DNA of 6,560 nucleotides. Source: Spirochaetales bacterium (GTDB lineage: Bacteria; Spirochaetota; Spirochaetia; Sphaerochaetales; Sphaerochaetaceae). This document shows, piece by piece, positions 5,437 to 6,560 of this stretch. The DNA lies in NCBI GenBank assembly GCA_017632495.1, contig JAGBRG010000295.1, positions 1-6,560 on the forward strand, in the 5' to 3' direction. Position numbers and translations under genes: made by a program. The notes beneath the pieces are model-generated. The model searched no databases, had not been told where the DNA came from, and saw only the letters and a program-made list of their open reading frames with translations. How positions within the stretch are numbered: position 1 is the first letter of the stretch; every line of letters begins with the position of its first letter.

Positions 5437-6144
5437 ATGAGTATTCACATCAATGCCAAAGAAGGGGACATTGCAGAGCGTGTCATAATTCCCGGAGATC
5501 CGCTTCGTGCTAAGTTCATCGCAGAGACGTTTCTGAAAGATGCCAAGTGTTATACCACCGTGCGCAACATGCTGGGCTTTACCGGTACATACAAGGGGAA
5601 GAGAATCAGCGTCCAGGGCACCGGAATGGGTGCACCGTCAGCCAGTATCTACATAAACGAGCTGATTCAGTTCTACGGAGCCAAGCGCCTTATCCGCACA
5701 GGAACCTGCGGGTCCATAGATCCGAACCTCAAAATCAAGGACATTGTCGTTGTTCAGGCCGCGGCTGCCGACACAGGACTGAACCATACAAGATTCGGAG
5801 TCAAGGGAGTTGTGTTTCCTCCTGTGGCAGATTATGAGCTTCTGCGTGATGCAGTGGATGTATCTTCAAAGCTCGGCTATCCGGTAAGAGTTGCAAGCTG
5901 CTACTCCGGAGACCTTTTCTATGATGATTTCGGAGAGGAGAAGGAAAAGCTTCTTCTGAAATACGGAGTTCCGTGCGTTGATATGGAAAGCGCAGAGCTT
6001 TTCACCCTGGCAGCAAAGTTCGGCGTAAAGGCCCTTAGCATCCTTTCTGTCAGCGACATGGTTTTCGAAGATCTCAAAGTAAGCTCCGAAGACAGAGAAA
6101 AGGCCTTCACCAAGATGATGGAAATTGCGCTTGAGGCAATCTGA
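5437..6144 (+). CDS. deoD: Purine nucleoside phosphorylase, DeoD type
   Basis: Cleaves purine (deoxy)ribonucleosides with phosphate to the free base and (deoxy)ribose-1-phosphate in the cytoplasm, for purine salvage and sugar recovery; the family is hexameric. The 235-residue product has the usual length and aligns end to end with E. coli DeoD as I remember it: His4 and PGDPLRAK (19-26) with Gly20 and Arg24, Arg43 in VRNMLGFTGTYKG, GTGMGAPS (61-68), RTGTCGS (87-93) with phosphate-binding Arg87, VDMES (181-185) for ribose and base binding, and SVSDM (204-208) with the catalytic Asp at about 207, plus Arg220 equivalent to E. coli Arg217. Position 182 is Asp where E. coli has Glu179, a mild change, and position 90 is Thr for Ser. 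A one-base gap separates it from the downstream kinase, so the two are translationally linked. Confidence in family and function is high. Confidence 0.96.
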   Translation: MSIHINAKEGDIAERVIIPGDPLRAKFIAETFLKDAKCYTTVRNMLGFTGTYKGKRISVQGTGMGAPSASIYINELIQFYGAKRLIRTGTCGSIDPNLKIKDIVVVQAAAADTGLNHTRFGVKGVVFPPVADYELLRDAVDVSSKLGYPVRVASCYSGDLFYDDFGEEKEKLLLKYGVPCVDMESAELFTLAAKFGVKALSILSVSDMVFEDLKVSSEDREKAFTKMMEIALEAI

Positions 6145-6145
6145 G

Positions 6146-6560
6146 ATGGGAATGAGTGTCTGGGTTGTCGGCGCCTCCAACGTCGATGTTATTGCAAAAT
6201 GCCGCGACAAGGTCATTGCCGCGGACTCCAACATAGGAACAGTTGAAAAGGCCGCAGGCGGGGTTGGGCGCAACATTGCCTCCGCCCTCAGGGCCATGGG
6301 CTTTGAAGTATCCTTTCTCACGGCCATAGCCGGTGACGAATACGGACACGTCATAGCAAAAGGTCTCAAAGAGGAAGGAATAAAGCTTTGCTCAGAGATG
6401 CTAAGCGGCCCTGATGACAGAACCGGAGTATACTGCTGCATCTTTGACAATGACGGAACATTGGTCTGTGCAGTCAATGATATGAAGATCAATGAGCATC
6501 TTTCTGCTTCTTTGGTTATGAAGCACAAAGATGCCCTGATTTCCAGCGATTATGTTGTAA
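6146..6560 (+). CDS. psuK: PfkB-family sugar kinase, probably pseudouridine kinase (PsuK), N-terminal part, cut by window end
   Basis: Pseudouridine kinase phosphorylates pseudouridine to its 5'-phosphate, which PsuG then splits into uracil and ribose-5-phosphate. The 138 complete codons present show the PfkB N-terminal blocks: VWVVGASNVDVIAK (5-18), DSNIGTVEKAAGGVGRNIAS (27-46), and LTAIAGDEYGHVIAKGLKEEGI (about 58-79, key residues AGDEYG). The DSN-x-G and GGVGRN blocks favour PsuK over ribokinase or fructokinase (family knowledge, not searched), and NDMKINEHLS further on fits the same group. The full protein should be about 300 residues, so over half is outside the window, including the ATP-binding and catalytic GAGD region. 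The ATG at 6146 is nine bases from GAGG (6133-6136) and one base after the deoD stop; an ATG at 6152 is in frame but spaced worse. I expect psuG or a nucleoside transporter downstream. Confidence 0.8.
   Translation, partial: MGMSVWVVGASNVDVIAKCRDKVIAADSNIGTVEKAAGGVGRNIASALRAMGFEVSFLTAIAGDEYGHVIAKGLKEEGIKLCSEMLSGPDDRTGVYCCIFDNDGTLVCAVNDMKINEHLSASLVMKHKDALISSDYVV

Noticed and set aside
5866..6528. 220-residue open frame on the minus strand, antisense to deoD and psuK
   Set aside because: It overlaps two confidently identified genes on the other strand, has no recognisable motif and no intergenic promoter; it is a by-product of plus-strand codon use.
1..6560. tRNA, rRNA, CRISPR arrays, insertion sequences or phage genes
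   Set aside because: I saw no cloverleaf-like sequence, regularly spaced repeats, transposase or integrase motifs on either strand.

Overview
This window looks like chromosomal DNA from an anaerobic, fermentative Gram-positive bacterium, most likely of the Clostridia. The grounds are strong purine-rich Shine-Dalgarno sites, AT-rich intergenic DNA around genes of roughly balanced GC, an oxygen-sensitive indolepyruvate:ferredoxin oxidoreductase, and a DeoD-type phosphorylase next to a pseudouridine kinase. The lineage is an inference, and no 16S or other marker gene is present. The window holds six protein genes in two divergent blocks. I see no RNA gene, mobile element or CRISPR array. No gene-free stretch exceeds about 200 bases.

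Left block, minus strand, in transcription order: (a) 5310-3535 encodes a MATE-type multidrug/toxin exporter fused at its C-terminus to an RsbW/SpoIIAB-like ATP-binding (HATPase_c_2) domain; (b) 3390-2608 encodes a classical short-chain dehydrogenase/reductase with its own promoter, ending in a strong intrinsic terminator at 2587-2561; (c) 2404-764 encodes an AMP-forming acyl/aryl-CoA ligase; (d) 752 to beyond base 1 is the N-terminal 250 residues of IorA, the alpha subunit of indolepyruvate:ferredoxin oxidoreductase. Genes (c) and (d) lie 11 bases apart and are probably one operon. Its control region (about 2405-2560) carries two perfect inverted repeats over a plausible promoter and a leader hairpin just upstream of the ligase ribosome binding site.

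Right block, plus strand: 5437-6144 encodes DeoD purine nucleoside phosphorylase, followed after one base by a PfkB-family sugar kinase with the signature of pseudouridine kinase PsuK (cut by the window end). Together they suggest a nucleoside and pseudouridine salvage operon, diverging from the exporter across a 126-base intergenic region.

How the genes work together (inference): IorA(B) interconverts aryl-pyruvates and aryl-acetyl-CoA with ferredoxin, and the ligase would activate a free carboxylic acid to its CoA thioester, so the pair could serve either salvage of aryl acids into aromatic amino acids or aromatic amino acid catabolism. The dehydrogenase may act on a related substrate, but the terminator separates it transcriptionally. 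The most unusual object is the transporter fused to an anti-sigma-factor-like domain.
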